Origin: Agapanthus africanus
Taxonomy: Eukaryota > Streptophyta > Magnoliopsida > Asparagales > Amaryllidaceae
NCBI GenBank assembly: GCA_030015575.1
Contig: JASDDO010000001.1
Location: 322,743,595 to 322,807,594, forward strand
Direction: 5' to 3'
Length of the DNA: 64,000 nt
The position numbers and the translations under genes are program-made. Below the pieces are notes generated by a model. That model did no database searches, had not been told where the DNA came from, and saw nothing but the letters and a program-made list of their open reading frames with translations. Positions 1-11,728 of this stretch are shown here, piece by piece; position 1 is the stretch's first letter, and every line of letters starts with the position of its first letter.

Positions 1-3000
1 TCGTGCTTGCATCGATGGACAACACACATCAAAAGCAGCATGAGAATATGGACATTCATGACATATTCCTCCATACAAAGGAGTTGTATGGAGAGCAATC
101 CCGCGTATTACGATACGAAGTATCAAAAATTGTTTCAGATGCGAATGGCCCCTGACACACCAGTAGGAGACCATGTTCTGAAGATGATAGCTCTCATAGA
201 AGAGCTTGAGGACCTTGGATGGACGATGGACAACGAACAATATACGGATATTATTCTGCAGTCCCTCCCCTCCACCTTTGCTCAATTCATAGTTAACTTC
301 AACATGCACAACATGGAGAAGGAACTACCTGAACTCCTTAATATGTTAAGGAGTGCAGAGAGCACACTGGAATCAGTGAAAACTCCCGTTATGACTATTG
401 GACAATCTTCCTCTTTTCGCCCAAAGGCTAAGGCCAAGGGAAAGAAAAAGAAGAAGCCCACCAATCCTAAGGGTGGAGTTAAAAAGGTTAAGGGGAAGGA
501 AAAGTCCAAAGCTGGAGAATCAGGGAAAGGGGAATGTTTTCATTGCAACAAAACAGGACATTGGAAGCGCAACTGTACCGAGTACTCAAATCTCAAGAAG
601 AAGCATGGGGATGCTTCCGCTTCAGGTGTGTTTGTGACAGAAAAATGTTTTTCAATAAACTCTGCTTCCTGGGTATTAGCTACCGGTTCAGGTTCTCACA
701 TTTGCAATTCTATGCAGGGGCTGAGAAATAGCAAGGTTTTGAAGACAGGTGACCATACTCTCCGCGTTGGAAATGGTTCCAATGTACATACAGTCGCAGT
801 AGGAGAGTATCACTTGGGGTTGCCATATGGGTGTATATTGGTTTTGAACTCATGTTATTTTATACCAAGTATGCTTTGTAATATAATATCTGTTTCTTTG
901 TTAGACAATGAAGGATATAATTTTGTATTGCAGAACAATGTTATGAACATTCACTTGAATCAAATGTTGGTTGGGTATGGTACGCTTAATAACGGAATAT
1001 ACGTCCTAAATCAACACACACTTTTCAGCATACAACACACTAATAAAAGAAAACTTTCAGAAATAAATGAAGCTTTTCTTTGGCACTGTAGACTTGGTCA
1101 TATTAACGAAACAAGACTAAACAAGTTACACAAAGATGGATATTTAAACTCTTTTGAATATAAATCTTATGCAACTTGCCAGTCTTGTATCAAGGGTAAA
1201 ATGACCAAAACTCTGTTTACCGGACACGGAGAAAGAGCTTCCGAGCTCCTAGGACTCATATATAGTGATGTATGTGGGCCAATGTCTACACAGGCTAGAG
1301 GCGGTTTTTCTTACTTCATTACTTTCACTGACGATTTCTCAAGATTCGGTCATGTATTTTTATTAAAGCACAAATCCGAAGCTTTCGAGAAATTCACTGA
1401 ATATAAACAAGAAGTAGAAAAACAAACCGTCTTGAGTATTAAGATGCTTCGATCAGATCGAGGTGGGGAGTACCTCAGTACAGAATTTGCAAACTTCCTA
1501 AAAGAGAATGGGATTCTCTCTCAGCTCACTCCTCCTTGCACACCACAACACAACGGTGTGTCTGAACGACGGAATCGGACCCTATTAGATATGGTCCGTT
1601 CCATGATGAGTGATACTGAGTTACCCGTCTCATTTTGGGGGCATGCATTGGAGACTGCAGCATTTCTACTGAACAGGGTTCCAACCAAAACCGTGTCTAC
1701 CACGCCATATGAGATATGGCATGGGAAGAGACCATCTCTTAAGAGAATTAAGATTTGGGGTTGCCCGGCCTATGTTAAAAAGCAGAATCCGGACAAACTC
1801 GAGACACGGTCAGTTTTGTGTAATTTTGTGGGATATCCAAAGAACTCTTATGGATATCTTTTCTACCACAAGAAGGAACAAAAGGTGTTTGTTTCTCAGT
1901 ATGCCACATTCTTGGAAAAAGAGTTTTTTACAAATGAAAATGATGGCAATGTGGTAGATCTAGAAGAGGTTCTAAAAACACAAACTACAAATGACGACTT
2001 GGTTGAACCGGCTGTTTCAATAGAAACTGAGGAACATCGGCCACTCCGTAGGTCTGGTAGGACTTCTCGCCTATCGGAGAGGTACTACGGTTTCCTCATT
2101 GATGGTGACAGAGAAGACTGCATTATGGAGGATCATGAACCTACCAGTTTTCAGCAAGCTATCACGAGTAGAGACTCTATGAAGTGGCAGGATGCCATGA
2201 GATCCGAAATGGAGTCTATGTACACCAACAAAGTATGGACTTTGGACGTTGTACCTCCTGGGGTAAAACCTGTAGGGTGCAAATGGATCTTTAAAAGAAA
2301 TATTGGTGTAGATGGGCAGGTAGAGACCTATAAAGCAAGACTTATAGCGAAGGGTTTTCGTCAAAGACCAGGTTTGGACTATGATGAGACTTTTTCTCCC
2401 GTAACCATGCTTAAATCCATTCGGATCCTACTTGCTATTGCTGCTCACTACGACTATGAAATCTGGCAGATGGACGTTAAAACGACATTTCTAAATGGGG
2501 ATTTAGAAGAATGCGTTTATATGGATCAGCCAGAGGGCTTCATTGACAGTGGGAGCAGCGGGAAAGCATGTAGATTGCTTAAATCCATATATGGGTTAAA
2601 GCAGGCATCACGGAGTTGGAACATCTATTTCGATGATGTTATCAAAGAGTTTGATTTCATCAAAAATCCAGATGAACCTTGTATTTATAAGAAGGCTGTA
2701 GGGAGAGCTGTTACATTCCTCGTATTGTACGTGGATGACATTCTTCTGATAGGAAATGACATTCCTATGCTACAGTCGGTCAAATCTTTCTTATCACTAA
2801 GGTTCTCCATGAAGGACCTGGGTGATGCCACATACATTCTGGGCATAAGGATCTATAGGGATAGATCCAAGAGGTTATTGAGATTGTCCCAAACCAGGTA
2901 CAACAACACCATCCTAAAAAGGTTTAGCATGGAAGACTCCAAGCGGGGTGCCTTACCCGCTTGCCATGGGGTCACTCTCTCTAAGGACTCTTGCCAAAGA

Positions 3001-3713
3001 CCGATGAAGAGAGAGCTCGCATGAGCATTATACCCTATGCTTCGGCAGTAGGATCTATAATGTATGCGATGTTATGTACACGCCCAGATGTAGCTTATGC
3101 ACTTAGTGTTGTAAGCAGGTATCAATCCAACCCAGGGGAGAATCACTGGATAGCTGTGAAGAACATTCTTAAGTACTTGCGAAGGACTAAAGAATTGTTC
3201 TTGTTGTATAGTAATGGAGATCTCCAAATGTAGGCCTTTACCGATTCGAGCTTCCAGAGCGATAAGGACGACAATAAATCTATCTCTGGGTTTGTATTTA
3301 CCCTCAATGGAGGGGCGGTAAGTTGGAAAAGTTCCAAACAGGATACCGTTGCAGACTCTACGATGGAGGCTGAGTACATTGCTGCAAATGATGCCGCCAA
3401 GGAAGCCGTCTGGATGAGGAAGTTCGTCTCGGAGCTAGGAGTAGTTCCAACCATTATTGATCCAATACCATTGTATTGTGATAATAATAAGGCTATGGCG
3501 TTAGCCAAGGAGCCCAGGTCCCATCAGCGGTCCAGACACATCCTGAGGCGCTTTAATTTGATCCGGAAGATTGTAGATCGCCGCGAAATCGAGATTAAGA
3601 GAGTAGACACAAAGAATAACGCTGTGGATCCACTCACCAAGGCCCTCCCTCAACCGCGGCATGAGCGACTTTTTGAGATGTTGGGTATGAGATACGCCAA
3701 TAACTGGCCTTAG
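1..3713 (+). pseudogene. Copia A gag-pol polyprotein, broken
   Basis: Encodes the gag-pol of a copia element. Visible parts: gag with a basic lysine-rich stretch and a CCHC knuckle (CFHCNKTGHWKRNC, about 533-574); protease; integrase with an H-H-C-C zinc site (HCRLGHIN... CQSC) and catalytic D421, D484 and E520 (D-35-E spacing; numbering from position 7); RT with YVDD at residues 908-911; RNase H ending YANNWP at 3713. Breaks: the gag frame shifts in the A-run near 124-133, because the first 120 bases read as gag in another frame; the protease aspartate is replaced (ATG instead of DTG, codon 679-681); one base is lost near 2994; TAG stop at 3231-3233. The element cannot make its own proteins. 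It is open at the left edge, so the true gag start is outside the window. Confidence 0.93.
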
Positions 3714-3714
3714 T

Positions 3715-3728
3715 TCAAGTGGGAGATT
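3715..3728 (+). other. Polypurine tract of Copia A
   Basis: The purine-rich AAGTGGGAGA stretch follows the pol stop directly and abuts the LTR start TGTTGG. It primes plus-strand DNA synthesis. The same AAGTGGGAGATTGTT junction occurs in all other copia elements of the window. Confidence 0.85.
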
Positions 3729-5871
3729 GTTGGATATATGTATGTCCTAGAGGCCATTATATGATAGTGGATGTATTTATACATGTATATATATATATAT
3801 ATATATTCAGTGTACATTCTTGCTTGACATGATTGTATGCTATCTAGTTCTTCTTTATCTGACATGTTGATTTGATCATGCTTTTATTCATTCACACATG
3901 TTGATAAAGCCCTGAGGATATTGGCTTGATTAATGTGATTATGATAGAGATCATACTAGTGGGACATCTGTAGTTTATAAGCATATCCTGGAATGTCCCT
4001 AGTCGTAGGTGTATCGAGACGGGGCATCGATATACCAGAGTAGACTAGCGTATATGATACTTGACCCATATGATGGGCGATAGATGTTCCCACATTCATC
4101 GATGTTTGACATCGAGATCGTATACGGGTGCTCAGTGATGACTGGGTACACTGGACGGACTCACCGAGAACTCCTATATGGAATTATATCTATCGTCGGA
4201 TAGCAGTTCTCAGGTGACACTGGTACAGGTTAGTCTGTAGACCCGAGATCGTCATAGAGTCTTGTGTGTTCTCCCACTGTACTTTGATTACCACCCTACC
4301 ACGGCTCTACTGAGTCGTGCAAACAGGTGGCCATTGGGTACAGTCCCGAGACACACGAAGGCAATGAGCGATAGGAGGGGTTTCGTCTCTCCCGGTATTG
4401 GGAGTTGATGCTGTTCTGTGCTCGATTGGCTATATCAATAAGTCCCTGGCCAGGGCTGTTGAGATTTACTGATAAGTGCTATCAGTAGTTTCTCGATCTG
4501 TTATGGACCATTCATCGACACGATTTTTTGAGTTATTAGGGTCGATGTTACCATCCCTAGACTTGATATGCAGCATATCTGACGAAGAGACCGGATTGTA
4601 CGATAGTGTTGCCGGTTGGCTCGACGGGAGTTGTAGCAGGTTCGCTTGTTTTCTTCTGATCGCTCAATACCCGGGTGGCCGTTACGTTTAGCTGACCACT
4701 TGCGGCTTGGGGGTACTTGATATGATCATCACCCACTGCCGGCGTATTGACGAGTCTTAGAGTCCCACAAAGGAGTTACCTAGTCCAGGCGAAACGTTGT
4801 GGTGCGCATATGCGATATGCGCATGGACCCGGTTAAAATGCGCGTATAAGATACCGTATATTAATCGGGCGGCTTGCTTTTGGTCCGGTCGTATGTGATA
4901 TGACCGGGTTGCTAAATCAAGTGTTGATTTATCATTTGACCATTAGTTTCTTACTAGAAATCCTTTTTTGTCTTTTTGGGTGTATGCATGCATGTATGCA
5001 TTCATTCTTGTTCATGCACATATGGATGTGCATGCACACATACATGCATACATCATTCTATCATGGTTGTATATATAGAAGATGGTGGCAATATAAGACT
5101 CACACCTTATGATTATATATGGACATATATTTGTATTTGTTTTAAAACAAAACAAAAGAAAAAGATTAATCCGTGGTTATTTTCTACACTCTTCTTTGAA
5201 CTAACCATTGTTCACCCACTTTTTAACCATGAGTTAATCTTCCTTTTGTCTTTTAACTCAAGTACAATAATATCTTTATTATGTAACCATGGTGTGAGAT
5301 GAAGAGTAGAAAATATATATACTTATATTTTCTATTTTTCATATGAGATTATCATTCTCTTGAGTTTTCTAGAGCCATCATCTTCCTCCTCCTCTCTTTT
5401 GCTCTCTAGTTCTCTCAAGTGAGCGAAAGACTTACCAAGTTAGGATTCTGAAGTGAGAAAACCAACCACAACACCATTCTACACTAGTCTTACCCATTAG
5501 TGAAGAGTGCTTAGCTTCCATTTCATCTCTTGATCTTGTGAAGTTTCAAACTTGGACAAAGAGGACTCCGGGTGGATCATCGTGGACCTACAGGATCTCA
5601 AGCGGACTTCTTCCAACCTTCAAGTAGCCAAGGAGACCTAGAGGATCTCAAGCGGACTTCTTCCAATCTTCAAGTAGCCAAGGAGTCTAGCGTAGGGAGC
5701 TACAAAGGTTGTACTCTCAAAACCCTAGCTTTATCTGCTTGTGATGTTGCTAATGTTAAGAAACCCTAAAATTCTAGTGATGATTCTTTGTATGTTCACT
5801 TAGCACCTTAAAAAATTTGATTTTGACACATGTGATGCTTCCAAACTCTTCATGAGGTGCTAGGTAAACCT

Positions 5872-5874
<3 letters not shown>
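3729..5874 (+). repeat. Copia A 3' LTR (2146 bp)
   Basis: Begins TGTTGGATATATG after the polypurine tract and ends CCTAACA, so it has TG...CA ends. Most of its length is related to the LTRs of Copia I, J and K, including the conserved blocks near 3900-4460 and 4740-4800. A TATATATA at 5313-5320, followed by a pyrimidine-rich stretch, is a possible promoter; this is inference only. Two short ORFs inside (near 4476 and 4900) have no counterpart in the other copies and are not genes. Confidence 0.9.
5589..5690 (+). repeat. 50-bp tandem duplication in Copia A LTR
   Basis: The block starting AGGATCTCAAGCGG occurs at about 5592 and again 50 bp later, two nearly identical copies. I did not see the second copy in the other copia LTRs, so it is probably specific to this element or subfamily. 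Confidence 0.8.

Positions 5875-5909
<35 letters not shown>
5875..5909 (+). repeat. (TA)n microsatellite at the Copia A / LARD B junction
   Basis: A run of TA dinucleotides directly follows the Copia A LTR. At the matching point of the other LTR (about 18333-18360) there is a CA repeat. The copia insertion site is therefore a dinucleotide repeat, which hides any target duplication. Confidence 0.85.
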
Positions 5910-6821
5910 GTATACTTATACATGGATGATGAGGATTGTACATGGTATTTGGAGATGAGTCGATGGGATTGGGCATGATGCCATGAGATCGGTGATATGT
6001 TTTTTTCCTATTAGGAGATACGACATGAGATTACAGCGGGCCTTTAGGCGTGTGTTTTCATTCACGCGTATATATATAGATGGTATCAGTTTGTACTAGA
6101 CTTAGATCAGTACCCCAGTTCATGAGTTATGATGATAATGGATACCAGATGAATAATGAGATGACTGTGATTTTTGACCCGTACCCAGATTTGGGATGCC
6201 TTACGACTGATTTACGTACGAGCTATATATTGAAGATAGATCCGCACTCTTGACTCGAGGATGTCATGTTATTTATTGTATCGTATGTGATACTATTGAG
6301 GCGGGATCACCGACAATTATATTTATATGTATCGACTCAGATTTAGGTGGTTTCCTTACCTTTCGATTAGTCCCGTAGTTTACTTATAGATGTTCCTCAA
6401 GACTCGAGTCATACCTATTTCAAAACTAACGAATCGTAAGTATTTCAAAGACAGGCCAAGAGATTCTACGGATATTTTCAAAAGACGCATCTTTTCTTAA
6501 AAACACCGTAGCCCTTATTTTTCTAAACACCACGATTCGTGTTATTTTAGATGGCAAAACTGTATGACATATATATATTGATGTAGATTCTTCACTGTTG
6601 TGTTATTATTCATTTTCCGCATATTCTTGCTATTCGCATCGCATTGCATGTTTAAATGTGTTATTGTTATATTAAACCCATGCTGTCAGGACACCAGCAC
6701 CATTATCGATGATGTGTATATTCCACGTACACCTGCTTGCCGGCTCACACACTTCATCATCGATAACTGCCATGTCACTACACAGTAGGACTGTTGCATC
6801 GGGAAATGACCCCTTGCATGA

Positions 6822-7510
6822 CATACTTGCATATATACCTACTTGTACATCCATATTGGCACACATGCATATTGTACACTCATACTTGCGTATATACCTA
6901 CTTGTACATCCATATTGGCACACGGGCGTATTGTATACTCATACTTGCGTATATACCTACTTATACATCCATAATGGCGCACATGCATATTATACAGTCA
7001 TACTTGCATATATACCTACTTGTACATCCATATTGGTACACATGCATATTGTACACTCATACTTGCATATATACCTACTTGTACATCCATATTGGCACAC
7101 AGGCGTATTGTACACTCATACTTGCCTATATACCTACTTGTACATCCATATCGGTGCACACGCATATTGTACACTTATACTTGCGTATATACCAACTTGT
7201 ACATCCATATTGGCATACATGCATATGGTACACTCATACTTGCGTATATACCTACTTGTACATTCATATTGGCACACATGCATATTGTACACTCATACTT
7301 GCGTATATATCTACTTGTACATCCATATTGGCACACATGCATATTTTACACTCATACTTGCGTATATACCTACTTGTACATCCATATTGGCATACATGTG
7401 TATTGTACACTCATACTTGCGTATATACCTACTTGTACATCCATATTGGCACACAGACATTTTGTACACTCATACTTGCATACATACCTATTTGCACATA
7501 CATAGATGAT
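6822..7510 (+). repeat. 59-bp minisatellite, 12 copies (5' LTR of LARD B)
   Basis: The word CATACTTGC recurs from 6822 to 7471, and the span is exactly 11 x 59 bp. Units contain CATACTTGCGTATATACC, CTTGTACATCCATATTGG and ACACATGCATATTGTAC, and differ by point changes only. Because 59 is not a multiple of three and no forward frame holds a stop, overlapping ORFs of 161-266 codons result. These are repeat artefacts, not genes. The LTRs of LARD F lack the array. Confidence 0.95.
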
Positions 7511-8013
7511 TCAGGCTTGATTTTGGGTATTTAGGAACCACAAGATATATTTTAAAACTGGATTCATTTGAAAGAGCGGTTTTCTCTTGATATGTGCATA
7601 TTACTATTCCACGTTGCATGATATACTAATATGCTTACATTTCTTTTATATGTCGCATACATCATGCTTTACTATTATACGCATTGAGATATGCTGTTTT
7701 CATGAGATTTCTAGATTTGAGAATCGTGGGTATTTCAAAAGAAAGTATGTACTGTTTTAAAAACTCGGTTTCTCTTGATATGATATTTCGGTGGACGTTT
7801 TCTCTGTTCTGAGACGAGTGATATGTGAAACCCGATTCGAGGAGGCGGCTGATTCCGTTAGCGGGTACATGGTGGACCCGGTATGGTACCCCGGGGCGAG
7901 AGATAGATTTCGTGTGGATGACGATGAGCCTGGTAGAAGGACTACTACCTACCGGTGATAGTAGGCTCGGCGCATATCTGGAGGATACCGACCGTAGTTG
8001 AGAGATGATATGG

Positions 8014-8092
8014 GCCGATCCGGACTGACGGAGCCCGTGGACTGATCCAGACTGACGGAGCCCGTGGGCTGATCCGGACTGACGGAGCCCGA
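8014..8092 (+). repeat. 27-bp tandem repeat, 3 copies
   Basis: GATCCGGACTGACGGAGCCC starts at about 8017, 8044 and 8071 (middle copy with one change), a 27-bp period. The 3' LTR holds only two copies at 20480 and 20507. Confidence 0.88.
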
Positions 8093-8508
8093 TATATGAG
8101 GATTTACGTGCCGATGCTGGGCACGGGTTTCATGATGTTTTCGAGTGTCAATGCGAGACACTCAGGTTCCATGATTTTGATGTGTCGCGAGGGACACACG
8201 TTGATTTATATCCTCATACTTTCATGCATATGCTTTTATGACTTTTACATGCATGATGTTGTTATGTCATTGGTTGACACGTGGACGAGATCCACATGCA
8301 TACAGACATTGATTACATGGTTGGATGATATCCACATACTTATAGACTTCATGATATAGTTGACACTGATTCATGTTGATTACATTGATCATACCTCATA
8401 TTTATGATATGTTGCTACCTGAGGCACTGACATGAGCACTTGGTATTACACTGATGTATAGATGTTTACCCTTGCCACCTTATCATGCTTCAGACCTTAT
8501 CATATTGA

Positions 8509-8510
<2 letters not shown>

Positions 8511-8562
<52 letters not shown>
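8511..8562 (+). repeat. (TA)n microsatellite
   Basis: About 26 TA dinucleotides; the matching run in the 3' LTR (20947-20985) is shorter. Confidence 0.9.
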
Positions 8563-8564
<2 letters not shown>

Positions 8565-9180
8565 CTGATCGTATTGATCTAGGATGGAGTCATACATACG
8601 ATTTCAGCTCTGTGATGTTTTCTACTCACGGGTTGGCAACTCACCCCCGTTGTGCCACAGTTCTTGCAGGTTTTTGCCGTACAGGTTTCATTGCGGCTTT
8701 CTGGCACACTGCTTTCATTCCGGGTAATTGTTTTGGTAGGTGGGTTCACTCGCATCGTGACCACCCTTGTATATTATTTTCATTGTTGTATCTAGTAACT
8801 CCATCAACCAGACTTGTATTATTTGTTGACTTAGAAGACCAGTTGTATATTATTTTGACCTTAGAGTCGCTCGTTGTATTATTATGGGTTTTCATGTTGA
8901 GTTGAGTTTCCTTTTCAGTTTTGATCCTCGCCCTTCGGCGTTGTATATTATATTGCATGCGTTGTTGTGACCGTCGATTGACGAAGAGCTAGCTCCCGCT
9001 TGGGGATGCCTTTTATCATTGTGTATATATTATTCATGTTGTACCCCGTTTGGGGCCAGTATTTACAAAGAAAACTCTGCCGAAATTTTCATAAAAGATT
9101 TGAGATTTTAAAATGCATATTCGGCTTATGTTATTTGAAAACCCCTTGTTTTAAAACATGTTTTCTTCACTTCCTTCTTT

Positions 9181-9185
9181 AAATG
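9181..9185. repeat. Left target-site duplication of element C (AAATG)
   Basis: Matches the right copy at 13450-13454 exactly. The empty site in the other LTR has AAATG once. Confidence 0.88.
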
Positions 9186-9744
9186 TGTTCCTCGCCGAAA
9201 CATGGAGACGCGACCGCGCAGGTCCGTCTTGCCTGAATTTCGGGGCAGATACTAATTGGTGCTATCCGTCCACCTCTCCGAAGATACCAAGTTGATTTAT
9301 GGCACCGTATATCGAAGGTTTAAATGGATGCGGCCGATGTTGCAGACTTCGTCAGATTTCCCCTCGTTGAGGGGTTTTTGATTGTGGGGACACTTTTCCC
9401 TGCAGGCGCAAGCCCCTGCAGTTAATTACGCTACCGCATCGTGGTAACCACTTTCTCCTTCTCTAGATGGTCACTTCGTGTCGTGGGTGTTTGTTTTGTT
9501 TTTGGTTGCCCGTGGATTGTATACGGAGACTAATGTATGTTGTCGCCCGTAGGGCGTGGATTAGTCCAAATCCGTATCTTTTCTTAGATTTGGGTTTGGA
9601 GGTTGGATTTAAGGATATGTTAGCCTCATTTGAGACTAAGATCAACTTAAACGTTTGTTAAGGATACGTTAGTCTAATTTTAGACTAAGATCAATTTAAC
9701 GGGATCGTTTAGATCCAACAAGAGAGCAATTGAGCTCTATTGTT

Positions 9745-10275
9745 TAGTTTAGGGACATTGCGGTCGATTAGTTTAAGGACATTACGGTCCATTGTTAGTT
9801 TAAGGACATCTCGGTCCGTTGTTTGTTTAAAAACATCGCGGTCGAGGTTAAGGACATCATAGTCCGTGAGTTTAAGGACCCCACAGTCCAATGTTAGTTT
9901 AAAGACATCACGGTCGAGGTTAAGGACATCATAGTCCATGAGTTTAAGGACCCCACAGTCCAATATTAGTTTAAAGACATCACGGTCGAGGTTAAAACCA
10001 TCATAGTCCATGAGTTTAAGGACCCCACAGTCCAATGTTAGTTTAAAGACATCACAGTCAAGGTTAAGGACATCATAGTCCATGGGTTTAAGGACCCCAC
10101 AGTCCAATGTTAGTTTAAAGTCATTACGGTCGAGGTTAAGGACATCATAGTTCGTGAGTGTAAAGACCTCACAATCAAGGTTAAGGACATCATAGTCCGT
10201 GAGTTTAAAGACCTTACAGTTAAGGTTAAGGACATCATAGTCCATGAGTTTAAGGACCCCACAGTCCATGAAATG
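9745..10275 (-). repeat. 72-bp higher-order tandem repeat built of 24-bp subunits
   Basis: The word CCACAGTCC recurs at about 9881, 9953, 10025 and 10097, a 72-bp period. Read on the minus strand each unit gives three related 8-residue blocks (DCGVLKLM, DYDVLNLD, RDVFKLTL), so the 72-mer is a trimer of 24-bp monomers. The frame stays open for 186 codons because the period is a multiple of three. I see no start context, domain or homologue and do not call it a gene. Confidence 0.85.
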
Positions 10276-11049
10276 TGTGGTTATCGGGACCCGTCACCTT
10301 TCTGATGACGTTGAAGGATTACAATGACAAATATCAGAGGAGTGAAGAGATGTACCCTCGAACCAAAGTGGATTAAGTGATCTGTAGTCCAATTTGGAAC
10401 TAAGATCAATTAATTATATTATGAGCACATTGGCTCAGTTAAATCTGAATTGAGGACTTATGGTCAGCTTGGGCTAAGTCCAATTAAGTTTGAAATGTTG
10501 GCCCTTTGTTGGACTGTTGAACATTTGTCTGGGTTCAGCCCCTCATTATTTAGCAAAGCTTAAAAAGGGGTTTTGGGGTTCTGACCATATTTTTATTTCT
10601 TGCCGGGCACTGACCATTCGTCATGGCTCTGGGATTTTATTTTGAATGTCATATGAAATGATCAAGTTTGGAAGAATGTAGTTGGGATTCAATCAAAGGA
10701 GAGATCTTGTCTCTGGAAAGCTTAGCTGATTTGGGCTAAGGCTGATTTGAAAATAGTGTTAAACACTAGCACATATTTGGCGGTCACGTGTTCCCACGTG
10801 ATGCATTTAAAGCAGTGATAAACACTGGAGACAAAATGTTCAAAATAGTGTTGAACACTAGAAAGGAAGGGGTCACGTGGGGTCACGTGAGGGCGCCTAA
10901 AATTGATTCTGCCTTTGGCTTTGTTCCCTTTATTTTGAAGATCACGTGGGAGCACGTGCGGCATTGCCTCCAAGTTTTCTTTCTCATTTTGAGGGATCTG
11001 TTTCAGGGGTCACGTGGGACCACGTGACCTTAGTTCTTTGCGTGCATGG

Positions 11050-11425
11050 AGAACTTTTAAGCCTCTTTATTTTTTAAGAATTAAATTCTCTGTAGGGTTA
11101 AACCCTAATTATGATTTTGGAGGAATTAAATTCCCATGTATGTGAAAGAATTAAATTCTTATATAGGGTTAAATCCTAGTTCTGTCTTGGTTGAATTAAA
11201 TTCCTATGATTTTGAGAGAATTGAATTCTCATGCATGGTTGAACCCTAATTTTATCTTGGAGGAATTAAATTCCTATAACTTCGAGAGAATTAAATTCTC
11301 ATATAGGGTTAAACCCTAGTTTTATCTTAGAGGAATTAAATTCCTATAACTTTGGGAGAATTAAATTCTCATATAGGGTTAAACCCTAGTTTTATCTTTG
11401 GGAGAATTAAATTCTCTAAACTCAA
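11050..11425 (+). repeat. 70-bp tandem repeat with GAATTAAATTC palindromes
   Basis: GGAATTAAATTCC-type blocks start at 11121, 11191, 11261 and 11331, a 70-bp period with about five units. Each unit also holds AGAATTAAATTCT and AGGGTTAAACCCTA. The latter contains the AAACCCTA telo-box word on one strand. Isolated GAATTAAATTC copies continue to about 11650. Confidence 0.85.
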
Positions 11426-11716
11426 TTCTCCCTCTAAGTTTTGGATCTGCATGGCAGAATCTCAGCCCGATGAGAATTAAATTCTCAACCTAAGGGGAGA
11501 TTTGCTTCTGCAGATCTTCAACCAGAGGAAGAACTAAGTTCTTTTTGCAGAAGAGTTATACTCTTAGATTGAGAATTAAATTCTCTTTTTGAAGTTTTGA
11601 TCCCTTTTCTTTTCTCACCTAGGGTTTTCTCTCTTGAGAATTAAATTCTCCTCTCTTTTTTCTCTCTGTTGTTGTTATCTCCCAAAAAAGTAGACCCTCT
11701 TTTCTCTTCTTGGCTC

Positions 11717-11728
11717 CTATTTATAGGA
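11717..11728 (+). promoter_or_regulatory. TATA-like site in element C
   Basis: CCTATTTATAGG lies downstream of the 70-bp array and a CT-rich stretch. It is a plausible U3 promoter core. The G-box cluster lies on both sides of it, mostly downstream, so the assignment is uncertain. Confidence 0.35.

Larger units (their letters stand above)
1..5874 (+). mobile_element. Copia A, Ty1/copia LTR retrotransposon, 5' end outside window
   Basis: This is the right part of a plus-strand Ty1/copia element: gag-pol remnant (1-3713), polypurine tract and 3' LTR (3729-5874). The 5' LTR, PBS and start of gag lie left of the window. Domain order is gag, protease, integrase, RT, RNase H, which is the Ty1/copia order. 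The right edge joins TA-rich sequence of LARD B, whose other LTR is continuous across the matching place near 18330-18360. Copia A therefore inserted into LARD B. The target duplication cannot be checked because the left end is missing. The knuckle and the 2.1 kb LTR resemble Angela/BARE-type elements, but I cannot fix the lineage. Confidence 0.93.

Noticed and set aside
6822-7510. Possible CRISPR array
   Set aside because: Units are contiguous 59-bp repeats without unique spacers, in a plant retrotransposon LTR.
6709-7534. Overlapping ORFs of 161-266 codons, and a similar set at 19244-20005
   Set aside because: They exist only because the 59-bp repeat has no stop in any forward frame; there are no domains, all three frames are equally open, and the region is LTR sequence.
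9240-9270. TTGGTGCTATCCG as a primer-binding site, which would make element C a full element with a tiny LTR
   Set aside because: No LTR of about 60 bp recurs at the right end of the insert, and the TSD brackets the full 4264 bp.
9709-10269. 186-codon minus-strand ORF
   Set aside because: It is the 72-bp tandem repeat read in its open frame, with no supporting homology or start context.
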